In this document: positions 1-12,376 of the stretch, one piece after another
Layout of the letters: each line of letters begins with the position of its first letter
Position numbering within the stretch: position 1 is the stretch's first letter
Origin: Brassica napus
Lineage: Eukaryota; Streptophyta; Magnoliopsida; Brassicales; Brassicaceae
DNA length: 64,000 bases
Direction: 5' to 3'
NCBI RefSeq assembly: GCF_020379485.1
Contig: NC_063450.1
Location: forward strand, 44,978,681-45,042,680
Notes under the pieces: generated by a model
Seen by the model: the letters and a program-made list of their open reading frames with translations, nothing else
What the model was told of the DNA's origin: nothing
Database searches by the model: none
Program-made: the position numbers and the translations under genes

Positions 1-1158
1 GGTTTTCACTTTGGTGAGGCACTCCTGTTAAAAGATTGATCCAGAGGAGAGATCAGAGTCCGATCATGTGACTGTGAGTGGTGTTTGCCCATCACCCGAA
101 TCGTCCTGCGTTTTTTAGGAAAGGCCTGAGTTGGTTGATGCAGCTCCTTGTTTTGAGATGACAAAGTTTCTTTAGCTGCATAAATTAAAACCAGAACCTT
201 GTAAAGACTCACTCCTTCAAGCAAAGGCTAATAAAAGGATATGGATAAAAAGCAAAGGCAGATCCTATATTTTGATCAACGGAGAAGATAGGTTTCATCA
301 CCTAGTGGACGTGTATGTGGTTGTGAAGGTAGATGCATCACTCTTGTTGATGCCTCGCGGGTATCTACGACTTCTTCCATATCATTAGCTCTTAATTTAG
401 CAGTCCCGTGATCATCTACTCTTGAGTTGCTAGTGTTCTTTGGATCAGCAACAGTGGTTTCTGTATCCATTAGATCATCAGCAACATGCGATATGAACAA
501 TACGCGAGATGGGAACCGGCACGCTTCACATAGCCAAATGTCACGGACAGGTGATAGTGCCACCCTTGCGCAATAACTGAAAGAGACACGAAACGGAATA
601 TCCCATGAAACCAATAAGAAGGAAGACCAACGACTTTTGAGGATAAAGACAGGATTGGGTTTGTTGGTCAGAGCATCATTTACTTACGTATGCTCGCGAG
701 TATGTCTGCACTTGAAACATATCATCATCAAACCAGCAATGCCCACACTTCCACATATCTCACAAGGCTCCTCCTATGCATAACGCAACAAAATAGCAAA
801 TTCATCAGTTGATATGATAAGCAAAGGAGCAGTGGCAACTGAATCAAACCTCCTTGCTATTACAATCTGAATCAACAACACTAACAAGTCATGAAACAAC
901 AGTTATAAGTTTCCCGATTTCAAGAAAAGTGTGAAAATCAAGAAAACAACAAGCAGTCACAAATCACAAGTCTTTATATGCCAATCAAATTAAACTTAAA
1001 ACCAAAAGAATCCAAGAATCACCAAACCAAGATCAAGAATTGCAAGCAAACTAGTAAAGACAAGATTTTTAAGCTTTTACTTTCGATTCTTGCGTTGCTT
1101 TCTCTGAGGAAAGAGACGAGCTTTCGGATTTATCTTTGTTTCCGTTTCTTATTTCCAT
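1..1158 (-). CDS. PHD-type zinc-finger protein (AIPP2-like), first copy, truncated by the window edge
   Basis: Minus-strand gene, 3' end outside the window. I infer exons at 1081-1158, 688-773, 302-576 and from 175 down to about 13, where AAA|GTGAAA looks like a donor (the alternative is a TGA stop there). Exon 1 gives a Ser/Lys-rich leader starting MEIRNGNKDK. Exon 2 encodes EEPCEICGS...CFKCRHTREHT and exon 3 begins YCARV...WLCEAC, together a Cys4-His-Cys-type PHD-like finger split by an intron inside the H-T-Y-C stretch. The same finger and the same intron position, with an 86-nt exon, occur in the neighbouring gene at 2905-5585, so the two are tandem paralogues. This fits the At5g61100-At5g61120 PHD cluster. 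AIPP2-type proteins act in chromatin-linked control of transcription; a role here is inferred only from family. The C-terminal conserved region is not in the window. Confidence 0.7.
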
Positions 1159-1747
1159 CGTTATTGATCTCGACGGCTCTTCAGTGGCCTCGAAACGTGG
1201 TTCCGATGTGGAAACGACGGAGAAAAGATGCAGTTTCCCTAGAGAACCCTAAAACTCAAATCTTGATTTCATCATATAAACCGAAAGGACCATGTTAAAA
1301 ACAAATAATATTAATTGATTTATCTAAATCTTAATTCGCTGGATCCTGGTATCAACTTATTTAATTATTAATTTATCTAGATTTAAAAGTTTATCAAAAC
1401 TATTATCTAACTAATTTCAAGTTTTCAGAATCATTGTGAATCTTGGTTAAATGAAATTAAATATGTAAAATAATTTCTCACAAATCAATAATGGTTACCT
1501 CTCTACAAAATATTTGTATATCAAATATACAACTATTTTTTTTAACATGTTATTTGCATATTGGAATAAAATACATAACTCGTGACATGTAGAATCATAT
1601 CTCCCCCCCTAATAACATTTGAGAGATATGCCATTAATTTTAATTTATGAGGAACTCTTGAAGTTTGTATACATAAACTGACACCAGAGCATATATCAGT
1701 TTTTGTAACAAAAAAAACAAGTTAGTCATCAAAGAAGTCTAATCTCA
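1159..1747. other. AT-rich intergenic sequence
   Basis: This stretch lies upstream of the first PHD gene and should hold its promoter and 5' UTR near 1159-1300. The rest is AT-rich, with no coding signal I can support. Confidence 0.4.
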
Positions 1748-1755
1748 CATATAGC

Positions 1756-2445
1756 TAGGGATGTTAACAATGGGTTTTTACCCATAGGGTACCCTAAACC
1801 CGGTTGGAATTTAAAAACCAAAACCCGTATATTCAGTTTTCAAAATTCGCGGGTTTATTTTGGGCGGGTCTTGATTTATAAATTACCCGTTCGGGTTTTA
1901 CCCTATCGGGTTTCGGGTACCCTATGGGTTTTTAAAAAAAAAAATATAATTGAAAGGACGACTTTTACCCTAATTTTTAAGGATTTAAATGATTGAAATC
2001 AAAAATTAGATGTATAAATCAAAACATACAATGCCCACTATTAAATTTTGCACTCTCTATAACTTATTTATTTACTTACATTATGGATATAGTATAAATT
2101 TGCAAATTGAAAATTATGAATGATGAAAATTTTATTTGTTACTTTATACAGAAAATAAATTTGATAATTGAAAATTAATCAAATTTAATACAAAACATGA
2201 TTAAAATTAAATATTCAATACATATAAATTTAAGTTAAAACTATAAAACTTTAACTAAAAAACCACAAAACTCAAAAAAGGGTTTTTTCGGGTACCCTTG
2301 GGTAACCCTAAAGTTCTAGGGTTTTTCGCGGGTTACCCTAATAGTACCGGGTTTTTTTCGGGTTTTATAGTTTAGGGTATTTTCTGGGCGGGTTTAGTTT
2401 GGGTTCGGGCCGGGCCGGGTTTTTTTGCCCATGACAACATCCCTA
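1756..2445. mobile_element. hAT-type non-autonomous element (MITE) with 8-bp target duplication
   Basis: The 690-bp element begins TAGGGATGTT and ends AACATCCCTA, so the termini are inverted repeats. It is flanked on both sides by CATATAGC (1748-1755 and 2446-2453), an exact 8-bp target-site duplication typical of the hAT superfamily. The subterminal parts are rich in GGGTTT/CGGGTT/GGGTACCC motifs on one strand and their complements on the other, and the centre is AT-rich with no coding capacity. This matches the common pattern of short hAT derivatives in Brassicaceae. Confidence 0.85.
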
Positions 2446-2512
2446 CATATAGCTAGTAAACTGACTTGTGACCCAAGAAAAAAAACCTTTTCAAAAGGAA
2501 ACCCTTGTCGAC

Positions 2513-2650
2513 ATGGCGAATCCCCCATCCGCGGCTGCAAGACTGATCAAAATCGTTGATAAGAACATGAGGATTGAGACATAAGGTTGCTGTCAATCTG
2601 GACTTGGCCGCTATGAAGAGTGACACTTTCATTCTGGTTTGCCTGATATA
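2513..2650 (+). pseudogene. Short frameshifted coding-like fragment, unrecognised
   Basis: From the ATG at 2513 the sequence reads MANPPSAAARLIKIVDKNMR and then meets a stop within a few codons. A +1 shift at about 2583 restores a reading that continues KVAVNLDLAAMKSDTFIL. The two halves look like one frameshifted protein piece, but I do not recognise the source. It could also be chance. Confidence 0.25.
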
Positions 2651-2904
2651 AATTATAAAGAGAAGCCCTAAAGTATTGCTAATAAATATCCTACTTGTAA
2701 TGGTACTTATTTGTTTGCTTTAGAGTGATTGCCTATTATGTAAGTACTGTGTTATGGAGTCTACCTTGTTAGAGCATATAGGTACGAGACATAAACAAAA
2801 GAACAGTTTAAGTACTCAAATAATCTACATTAAACTATCAAATGAGGTGAAAGTAACAACAAGGCCTGACTTTATTACTTCTTACAACAAACAAGAACAC
2901 ACAT

Positions 2905-5585
2905 TCAGACAGTAGCAAACAAAGCTATTACCAATTTTCTTGAGATATAACACGCATCGATCAAACTCTCTCCCTCCTGTATGGGCGCTGATTTCACCAG
3001 AACAAACGAAAAAACAAGCAAAACACACTACGTCAGAGTCAAGAACAAGCACTTTGAAGATGTATATGATGCTTTCTAGCCAAAATGAATCTACAACTAA
3101 CATCTGATAATTAAAGGGCTTTTGAAGGTAGTAAGCATACTTTAGCGGTATTGTCAACCACATCTCCAGCATCAAAACGTTGAGCAGCTTGATTAGAAGT
3201 TCCAGGAACGAGTGCTAATGACTTTTTCGTCACGAGAAAAATCCCCCAAAGGAAGTTTTTTGTTTTCTTCTGCATCTCGATGATAACTGCATACACAACA
3301 ACCCATGTGAATAACACAAAAAAAAATAAGAGTAAGACAGAGAGAAGAATGCATTAGGCTTTACTTTGAGAGGACTTGTCCAGCACTTTTGAAGAGAATA
3401 TCAGTAACGGCGTGTCCTTGACGTTGATTCTGATCATAGCATTGCGTCTCTTCATGGTCTCAAATAGATAAGCATGTTCCTCCTTAAACCTGAAAAAGAA
3501 AACAGTAAGTTTGTGTGATCACAATTACTTTAACTTGTCTTCTCTAGCAAAAGGATACCTTATTGTGTTCTTATCATCTGGGAAAATGTACATCTCGACA
3601 TCTGAAAGCGCTGGCTTTCTGTTGGCAAACAAATCATTCAAAAGACTGCCTATAGGGACCAATTCGACCTTGAGTACGACAGGAATCGTCTTTGAAAGGT
3701 TGTAAGCCTTCTTGCGGATTACAGAAGCCGGCTGTGCCCAAAACACGCCATTAAACTCTGATGGTGTAGCAGAATCTAAAATGCGTCCCCTGGTTTAATC
3801 GCATAGAGTTATATTTATTTAAAAAATATGCACATCTTCAGCAATGTAACAAGCCCTAAGGGGGCACATTCCATATAAGACTAGGCACAATGAGAGATTG
3901 ATATGATGGAAGCTTCTAACAAAACAGCATATCTAGGCAAAAGAAGACATAGGTTTGAAGTGATTAGTAACTCACTTCCAAATAGGGGGCAAAGCTGGTC
4001 GATGTGGAAGCAATTGCAACAGCTTTTCTGATAGGATTGATCGGCATATCTCTTTTGAACCAAGATCTTTAGCTCCACCACCAACTTTTAGTTTTGACCC
4101 TTGAAAAAGCCAAAAAGTAAATGTTATTTCAATCTTTCAGTGAGAAAAGTTTAGGATCTTAGGCCTCAAGAGAAGAGCCAAATGAGACCACCTTCTACTA
4201 CTGCTTGTCGTTTAGAAGATTGTTGCATGACTCCTGAACGAATCTGCAAAGGCCTAGGAGACTCAGCCCTTTTAGGTGGAGGAAGGAGCATGTGATTGGT
4301 TTTGCGAGCCACAACTGTGGAACTCAGACTCCTAGATCTTGGAAAGGAAGCAAGCTTTGTTAAACCCGTTGGAGAACGAGCTGGAACAGGTTTTGGCACT
4401 TTGAAAGTTGAGTTGTTGCCCCCACTGGATGAAAGTTTTCTGACTTCCTCCGGTGAGATTAACCTCATTTTCGATGATTCAGGAATCTTTTTCCATCTGG
4501 GGACTGGATTTGAAGATTCAACCCTCGCTTTGCCCTTTTGAATCCTAGGGGGTGCTGCTTTGATGGAGGCTGTAGATAATCTGTTTTGAACGGTCCTCTT
4601 CGAACAATCAGCGCATACAAAATCTAATGAGGCCTCAAATGAAACTTTATCCATGCAGTAACTAGAAAGGAAACACATTTAGGGGTCAGATATTAAAAAC
4701 AGCCGTTATAAAGATAAATGTAGAACACAATATAACTGAGGTAGGAAAGTAATCCAAAAGCTTTAATGTGTCAAAATCCACAGCAACAACACTCAGGGAG
4801 AATATGAAAACACTTCTCACCGGTGTTCACAGGCTATACGGCATTTAGAGCAAGTTACAAATAGTCCTTTCCATCCTTGGTTTCCACATGTTTCACAAAT
4901 TGGTCTCTACATATGATTGAAGTAAAAGAGAGCCCATCAGCAAACCAAAGATGCATAGGTGAAGCAATAGAACACATGAGACAATGATTTAGAGTCATAC
5001 ATAGGGCATAACCATTTGATGCAGTAAGACTAAAATCAAGTACTGCATTACAAACAAGAGACTCAAAAAAAAAGTGAAATCATTTGAAAACCGAGAGAGT
5101 TAAGCAAGCCATGATTCCCAACTCAGCAAAGCAAAGCCATGATTACATGTCACAGTCTCGATCGAGTCAGAACTCGTGTCAAACAGGAGAAGAAAGCTCA
5201 CTCAGAACAAACAAACAAACAAACAAAAAAAAATCAATCCTTTAGGGAATCAAGAGGAAACCCATTGATCAAGACGAGACATTTACGTGTTTACTACAAG
5301 TAGCTAAAAAAAAAAAATTTAAAACCCTAGATTGAAAAAATTACACTCATGATTTGAGTAACAGTGCCAAAACGCGTGATGTCAAAATGCAGGTAGAAAC
5401 TCATAATCAGTTCATACACAAAAGAGACGAACTTTACTAAATCGATAGACGAAGTTCTAAACTTTACTTGCTTGCAAATTACGTAAGCCAATGAGCATAT
5501 AACGGCGGAAAAACACACACACAACGAAAGCAGAGCAGACTATTTCAGAAAAAAAAAACAGAGAGAGAGTGATTCAACATACCAT
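2905..5585 (-). CDS. PHD-type zinc-finger protein (AIPP2/At1g43770-like), second copy
   Basis: Eight inferred coding exons: 5583-5585, 4821-4906, 4192-4661, 3976-4099, 3559-3789, 3365-3489, 3141-3286 and 2905-2976. They total 1257 nt (418 aa) with all phases consistent. The first coding exon carries only the ATG, directly followed by a GTATGT donor. Residues 2-50 form the finger: RPICETCGN...CSKCRIACEHR, then YCMDK...FVCADC. A basic, Ser/Pro-rich linker follows. The C-terminal half has motifs I associate with AIPP2-type proteins: RPALPPIW, FNGVFWAQPAS, VEMYIFPDD, PLLIFSSKVLD and KNFLWGIFL. In that family this region serves in chromatin or Pol II-linked regulation, so a nuclear regulator is likely. 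The last exon (23 aa) is the least certain. It is a tandem paralogue of the gene to its left. Confidence 0.8.
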
Positions 5586-5757
5586 ACTGCCGCTATGAGC
5601 TGAGAAAAGCCCTAATATGTGAAAACCAGACGGAAAGTTTGGAACTTTTTAGTTTACAAAAAAAAAAAAAAAAAGTTTGGAACTTTAGAGTGAAGAAAGG
5701 GGTTTTAGAGAGAGAAAGCGTGTTGAAGGAGGAAGGTGAGGGACTTGAGGGACCATT

Positions 5758-5784
<27 letters not shown>
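5758..5784. repeat. (GA)n microsatellite
   Basis: An uninterrupted GA dinucleotide tract lies in or just upstream of the 5' UTR of the PHD gene, preceded by further GA-rich sequence. GA/CT tracts are common near plant transcription start sites. Confidence 0.8.
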
Positions 5785-5785
<1 letters not shown>

Positions 5786-5791
<6 letters not shown>

Positions 5792-7617
5792 AATTAAAAA
5801 AAAAGGTCACAAGGAAGAAGAAATACACCTAAAATTGATAATTTGCAATAACTGTCCATACCTTTCACCTAAATGAAAAACGGACCCTTGTTTTCTTGGA
5901 ACTTACATAAAACCCCACATGTAGTCATGAGATATTGAACGATTGGTGTGATCTTTGATCATATCTTTTCTCCCTCTGCAATCCTATCAGATATTGACGC
6001 GACACTCTTTACTAGTATATCTGTACTTTTTCTTCACTAATTTGACTAGCTGCATATATTGCAATTTTTTTGGATTTAGGTTTCGGCACACAGATTAAGG
6101 AAATAATTAATTTTGTGCATTTTCTATAAAAAACACTATTAGCTATACACATAACCATATTTCAACCAATAGAAAAATAAATTTTGTATAAAATTAATAA
6201 ATTTTGTATTAAAAATCGAAAACAACATTTATTTTGTAACGAAAAAAATTCTCTAAAACGACAAAACGGAAAGAGTATATAGTTTAGCTTATACAAAAAT
6301 GGAGTGTATAGGAGAGTTCCTAATCTAAATATGTGCTATAACTTTTTTTTATTATTAACCTTTGTTAATAGTAAATATGTTTGATATAACTAGTAACTCT
6401 GTAAAAAACAATGGCATGTGGATATACGCTTTTGCATTCTGCGTCTGCCAAATATATGTAAAGGCTTAAAATAATTTGATTTGGCTACTTATGTCATCAA
6501 AATTGACTTACTTTTTTCGTCACACATTTGTTTAGAACTCTAGAGTTAAGCGTGCTAGGACTGGAATAGTGAAATGATGAGTGACCTATCGAAAAATAAT
6601 TTATGATACCGTGTGAATGAGGCCAAAACACGAAAAAAGATCGGGTGATGATTGCAGAGTCAGTATGCATAACTTTTGAGCCTTGGAAAATTAACGGTTT
6701 GATTGTTGGAATGGATGGACCCACGGGCGTGGGTGGTCCATTAGCCGTGGACGGTCGGGCGCCGTAGCCGTAGATTCACATGTAGTATCATAATTCTATG
6801 ATTCTATCAAAGAACTAAGTACACATGTATATGTTTTTGCACTTTATGGTAAACATTTTCATCAGTCAAATAACAAAGTGAAAGTGATGAAGATAATAAC
6901 GGCTGTCTAACTGACTTCCTAACTAAATTGCTATCAGGGTATCATGGTCCGAGAAGGAGAAGGAGATCAAGTTCGATAAGAGTCTAGCCTACCAAGGTGC
7001 GGGAAGCGTCGAGAGACTTAAGTAGAACAGAGGCTTTAAACCCAAATGCAAATATGATTCATGTGCATGATCTTTGTCCGTCGATAAAAAAGATAGAGGG
7101 GCATAAAGGGGACTCCTCACACTTGTATTGTGCTTGTCCTCTTCGTCTGTCGTATACCGTTATACGGAATCAGAGTGTAAGCGTGAGAAAAGATTGTGAC
7201 AAGAACACACGAGGGCTGAACGTTTTGGAAGCGAGTGATCAGTGAGCGATGTCGTGTCAAAGAAGAGCTTAAAGGCTCAAACTTTGTTAACGTTTTCAAA
7301 TTATTTTCAAATGATTCTTTCAAAGTAGAAATAAATATATGTTTGGTACTAAAAACCATGCAACATTGCTTCTAATCTAGTAAAACGTTAGATAAGATCA
7401 TTTATATATAATTTTCTTGGCTAAGATAAAATCTACCAGAAACCGTCTTAAGAGGTAAGAGTGACAGCATAAGCTGGAGTCTTCTCACAACAAGAATATA
7501 ACACAGAGAGAGAGAGAGAGAGACTCGAAACAGACAGACAGAGATTATCACTAAGCTAGACTCAATGTCCTTTGAGACAATAAGTGCACCAACAAAACCA
7601 GAGAAACATTAACGTTC
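5786..7617. other. Intergenic region between PHD gene and PDCB1
   Basis: The region is mostly AT-rich. A GC-richer patch lies at about 6715-6770, and a coding-like open stretch of about 80 codons runs plus-strand at 6997-7245 without a convincing domain or splice context. A (GA)n tract sits near 7505-7524, within or just past the 3' UTR of PDCB1. I see no supported gene. Confidence 0.4.
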
Positions 7618-9358
7618 TTAGAGCATCAAGAAAGAAGAGAATCCACTCAAAGCGATCAAGAGAAGGCAGGTGAGAAATGTGCTTGAGTTCCTAAGAGCAA
7701 ACGCGCTGCTCTCTGTCGTGTAGTCCGGGTTAATCCCAGTGCTATTGTTTCCAAAAACTCCATTGGTCGAGGAGGTTCCTGAATAAGGACTGTTGCCATT
7801 GCCACCAGGAAGTGTGGTGCTGGTTGAGCTGCCTTTTGGATTAGTTGTGCCTGGTGTCACAGTGGTGCTGCCACCGGAGCCACTAGAGAAAAAAAAAAGC
7901 AACAACACATAAAAGAGAATATTAGACAGGTAACAACTACTTTGAGGCATTAATGAATCTGGTTAGATGAGTTTATAACCAGACCTTGATGAAACTTCAA
8001 ATCAAAAAATTATTTATTTAATGGTTCAAGTAATATTAATGATGATGTTTGCTATCCTTAATTGATTTGAACTATGCTATCTCTTTCACAACAATAGGAA
8101 AAAAACAAGTTGCAAACTTGGGACCCAAACCAAGCTTTAGTCCACTTGTACTCTTTCCCACAAAGATAGAAATCAAATTCTTGAAAAGCTATTTGGATCA
8201 GAAGTATAACCTGGCACTAGTAGGGAAGGTGCATCCTGAGTAACCTGTACAATTAAAAAAAGGTTCAGCAAACACATAAAATGTTAATACATTGATGTTT
8301 ATCCACAGAGTTGGAGCTAGAAATTAGTCTTTATCACTCATCTTGGCATATCCACATTGTCTAAGAATCTTATCAAAATCATTCAAATTGTAACAAAAAT
8401 AATAAAGCCTTCAACTTTATGTGACTATCAATCAATCAAGTGACTACAGGTTCCTCAAATGTATATTGTATATCAAAAAGATGAAGGGAATCAAAGAGCA
8501 TTTAGATGAGGATGGTTGAGACTGACTTGGATCAGAGTTAGTTGGAGTGGCAGTGCCACTGAAATCACAAGTGCCTGGAGCCTGATGCTTCTTTTGGAAG
8601 AAGCTATTGACTGCATAGTTGCAGTGAGACCTAACATTGTCAGGGTCAAAGCAAGGTGCTTTTGGGTGAGTGGGGTTACAGTCTGCTCCATTACCACAGG
8701 CATAGTCTAGTGTGCTCTGTAGCACTGTATCACTCAGCCCTGTTTTGCACACGCACCATGAGGCACCTACATAAACCAAGAGGCAACACTTAGTGGTTGA
8801 TTCAATACAAAAGCCTAAATATTTGTTGTTCTATAATGTGAAAGCCAACAAGATCTGTGGTAAAAAAACTTGGAACTCAGTTTGAGGGGTTTAATCTTTA
8901 AAAATTATCAAAAACATAGTAAAAAGTTGTAAGAAAACAAGCAAACCAGCAAAGTTTTCCAGAAATTTGTGAACTTTTCCAAGTAAAAAAAAACACTTTA
9001 AAGACTTTAAAGAAAAGAATTAAGTAAATTAAAAATGAGACAAGAACAAACAAATCTTGAAACCTTTTTTTGTTATTCAAAGGAATAGCAACCAAAAAAT
9101 ACAGCCTGAATGTGTCAAGAGACATAACTATGAAATAGCTAAAAAAATGGTAACTTTTAATTTGTCTATCAATGGTAGAACACTCATTGACCCCTGACTA
9201 CAACAAGAACCCATTTTCAGACCAGAGCCAAAAGGCTTGAGACTCGGACAGTAAGAGAGACAAGACTAATGCCAAAAAATCTGAAGGAAGAGTGGAAGTT
9301 TCTTACTAGAATGGCTAGCCATGGCTAGGAGGAGAAGTGAAAGAACCAGAGCAGCCAT
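7618..9358 (-). CDS. PDCB1: Plasmodesmata callose-binding protein 1 (X8 domain, GPI-anchored)
   Basis: Four exons: 9307-9358, 8527-8766, 8211-8244 and 7618-7882, giving 196 aa with consistent phases. Exon 1 encodes a signal peptide (MAALVLSLLLLAMASHSS). Exon 2 holds the X8 (CBM43) domain: ASWCVCKTGLSD...YACGNGADC...CFDPDNVRSHCNYAVNSFFQ...GTCDF, with its characteristic cysteines. Exons 3-4 give a Ser/Thr/Gly/Pro-rich linker (GSTTVTPGTTNPKG) and a hydrophobic C-terminus (LTCLLLIALSGFSSFLML), expected for a GPI anchor. In Arabidopsis, PDCB1 binds callose at plasmodesmal necks and affects cell-to-cell movement. The reading agrees nearly throughout with my memory of At5g61130, so the call is strong. 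Confidence 0.92.
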
Positions 9359-10354
9359 AGATGCGTTCAGACAAAATGTCACAGTTGTCCTCTAGAAAGA
9401 AAAATAGTGAAGATAGAGAAAGAGATCTCTAGAGAAAGAAGGAGATGAGAAAGTGGAGAAAACAGCAAGGGGTATAGAGAGTGGCTACTCGATGTGTGTA
9501 AAAGAGATGGGTGAGATGAGAGAGTGGCTACTTGTTGTGTGTCCTCTTTTGTCTCTCTCTCAAAACCCTTTCGAGTGCTGTTTTACATCATTAAAGAACT
9601 CAGCTCATGTAGAGTTACGTATATTTTGAGATTTAAATTAAAAAAGACATTGTTGTATTATTAGAGTACAGGTTGGTAGATAAATTAAATAAAAACAACA
9701 ACTAGTTTATTACTTATTGAAAAAAGCCAAATCTTTGTGTTGCAGCCTTGCAGGCTGTGGAGTTCCACACAAATGTCGATAATAATAAAATGCTAAATCA
9801 CAGTCTTTTTTTTTTTGATCAAATGCTAAATCACAAAGTCTATGTTCATATAATGGGGTCAAAAGTGATTTTCGTTTTTATTACAGTCTGCAAACACTCC
9901 GTAATCCATTGAACAACAACTTGCACGGCACGGCGCTGATGAGCCATCAGATAATCGGAGAAGAGTCACATAGCTACCTAGAGCATCATTAAGGGGGTTT
10001 TTAGGGTGAGTTTCTTGACATTTTTGATAGAATACAAAAAACTGTCTAATATAGTTGTGGATATGTATTAAAGTGTTACAGATTTTTTGGACTAAACAAA
10101 TAATAATCAGATTTATGTTTTTTTTTTGGTTTAAAAAGAAACATATTAACCACGGTGGGAGATTACTTGAAGGAGCTTCGGCCCTACAATGGAAAGCCAA
10201 CTGGGTTTGATTCGTTGGCTACCAGAACATTCACATTCTCTCTGGTTAAAGGGGCAATCCACCATTATTATTATTTTTTTAAAATAAACATTTTTTTAAA
10301 AAAAATACATTCCAACTGCATAACAGGATATGGACCATATGAGAAAAGATACAT
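9359..10354. other. Intergenic region where several syntenic genes appear lost
   Basis: The right part of the PDCB1 promoter is followed by low-complexity sequence. One block, 10151-10262, is open on the plus strand and protein-like (VGDYLKELRPYNGK...FDSLATRTFTFSLVKGA), but has no start, stop or continuation. A minus-strand stretch at 9862-9990 (GSYVTLLRLSDGSSAPCRAS) is similarly isolated. I recognise neither; they may be relics of genes removed from this interval. Confidence 0.35.
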
Positions 10355-11398
<1,044 letters not shown>

Positions 11399-12014
11399 AA
11401 TCGATGATCACAGGCTTTTTTTTTTTTTTTTTTGAGATTTAGATACATATGGAATGAGATTGCATTGGAAACCAGTAGTGGAATCCCTTCTCTCATTTTT
11501 TTGTTTTGTTTTGATGAGTTGTTTCTCTTTTACTCTGATGAGAAGACCCTATACGCAGTTTGATCTAATCGACGACCTTGTTCTCTCTTCAGTTTAATGA
11601 TTTTTTTTCGCTATAAACATATAATATAACTGTAACAATTTGATATGTTTTCATTATTAGCAAAAAGAAAAACAAACAAAAAACAAATGTTTTTCGTTGT
11701 CTTAATCGGTATGATCATATAAATTAATTGGAAAATTAATCAATTTTCATACTTGTTACAATTATTCTCTCTTCGGTGCGCAAGTTTTTGAACAGAAAAG
11801 TTACCGCTAATTTTGAAAAGCGCAAGGAAACCCTTCAGCCTGTACGTGAGTTTATTTTTCAGATCTGTAAAAAGTCCATACGCTTGGTTAAACCGATGAT
11901 TAACGGTCTGATTAGCACGTAACGCAGACATGCGTCCATCTATTTACTAGGCCTAAGCTATTATCAATCCCTATTTTCGAGATTTATTTCAGCTAATTAC
12001 CGATATACATAGAT

Positions 12015-12110
12015 ACAGTTTCCAAAGTTATCAGACAGTGTCTCTCACTGTCTGATTGGCGCCTTTTAATTTGCTGACGTGGCTTAAAAATCAAACGTTG
12101 ATAATTAAAG
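12015..12110 (+). promoter_or_regulatory. Conserved upstream block of gene A (E2F-like and ACGT elements)
   Basis: The block around TCTGATTGGCGCC and GACGTGGCTTAAAAA is kept almost unchanged about 300 bp upstream of gene B (20041-20130) although the surrounding sequence has diverged. TTGGCGCC resembles an E2F site and GACGTGGC an ABRE/bZIP ACGT core. Function is inferred from conservation between paralogues and from motif shape only. Confidence 0.5.
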
Positions 12111-12376
12111 AGTAGATACAGTAGTATTTCAATACGTAGGTATCGTAGAGGTTAGTAGTACAAAGGAAAATAAATGAAAAAGACAGACTCCGAGAGAGAA
12201 AAGCCAAAGGTTTCTTCGTCGAGATGGTAAAGCTATAATATGGAACCTTCTCCATTATTATTTGCTTACCTTACTCTCTCCCAGTAGATTTTAGAGGTAG
12301 AGAAAGAGACAAAGTTCATTTCTTTTGTTCTCTCTTGCTTCATCTTTAAACCAACCGTGTTCTATAATCTCCGGCG

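Noticed and set aside
2882..3317. Open frames of 68-97 codons on the minus strand at the 3' end of the second PHD gene
   Set aside because: They are pieces of its exons read through introns; the spliced model uses 3141-3286 and 2905-2976.
6997..7245. 82-codon plus-strand frame between the PHD gene and PDCB1
   Set aside because: It shows no recognisable motif, promoter or splice structure; its composition is unremarkable and it may be chance or an old fragment.
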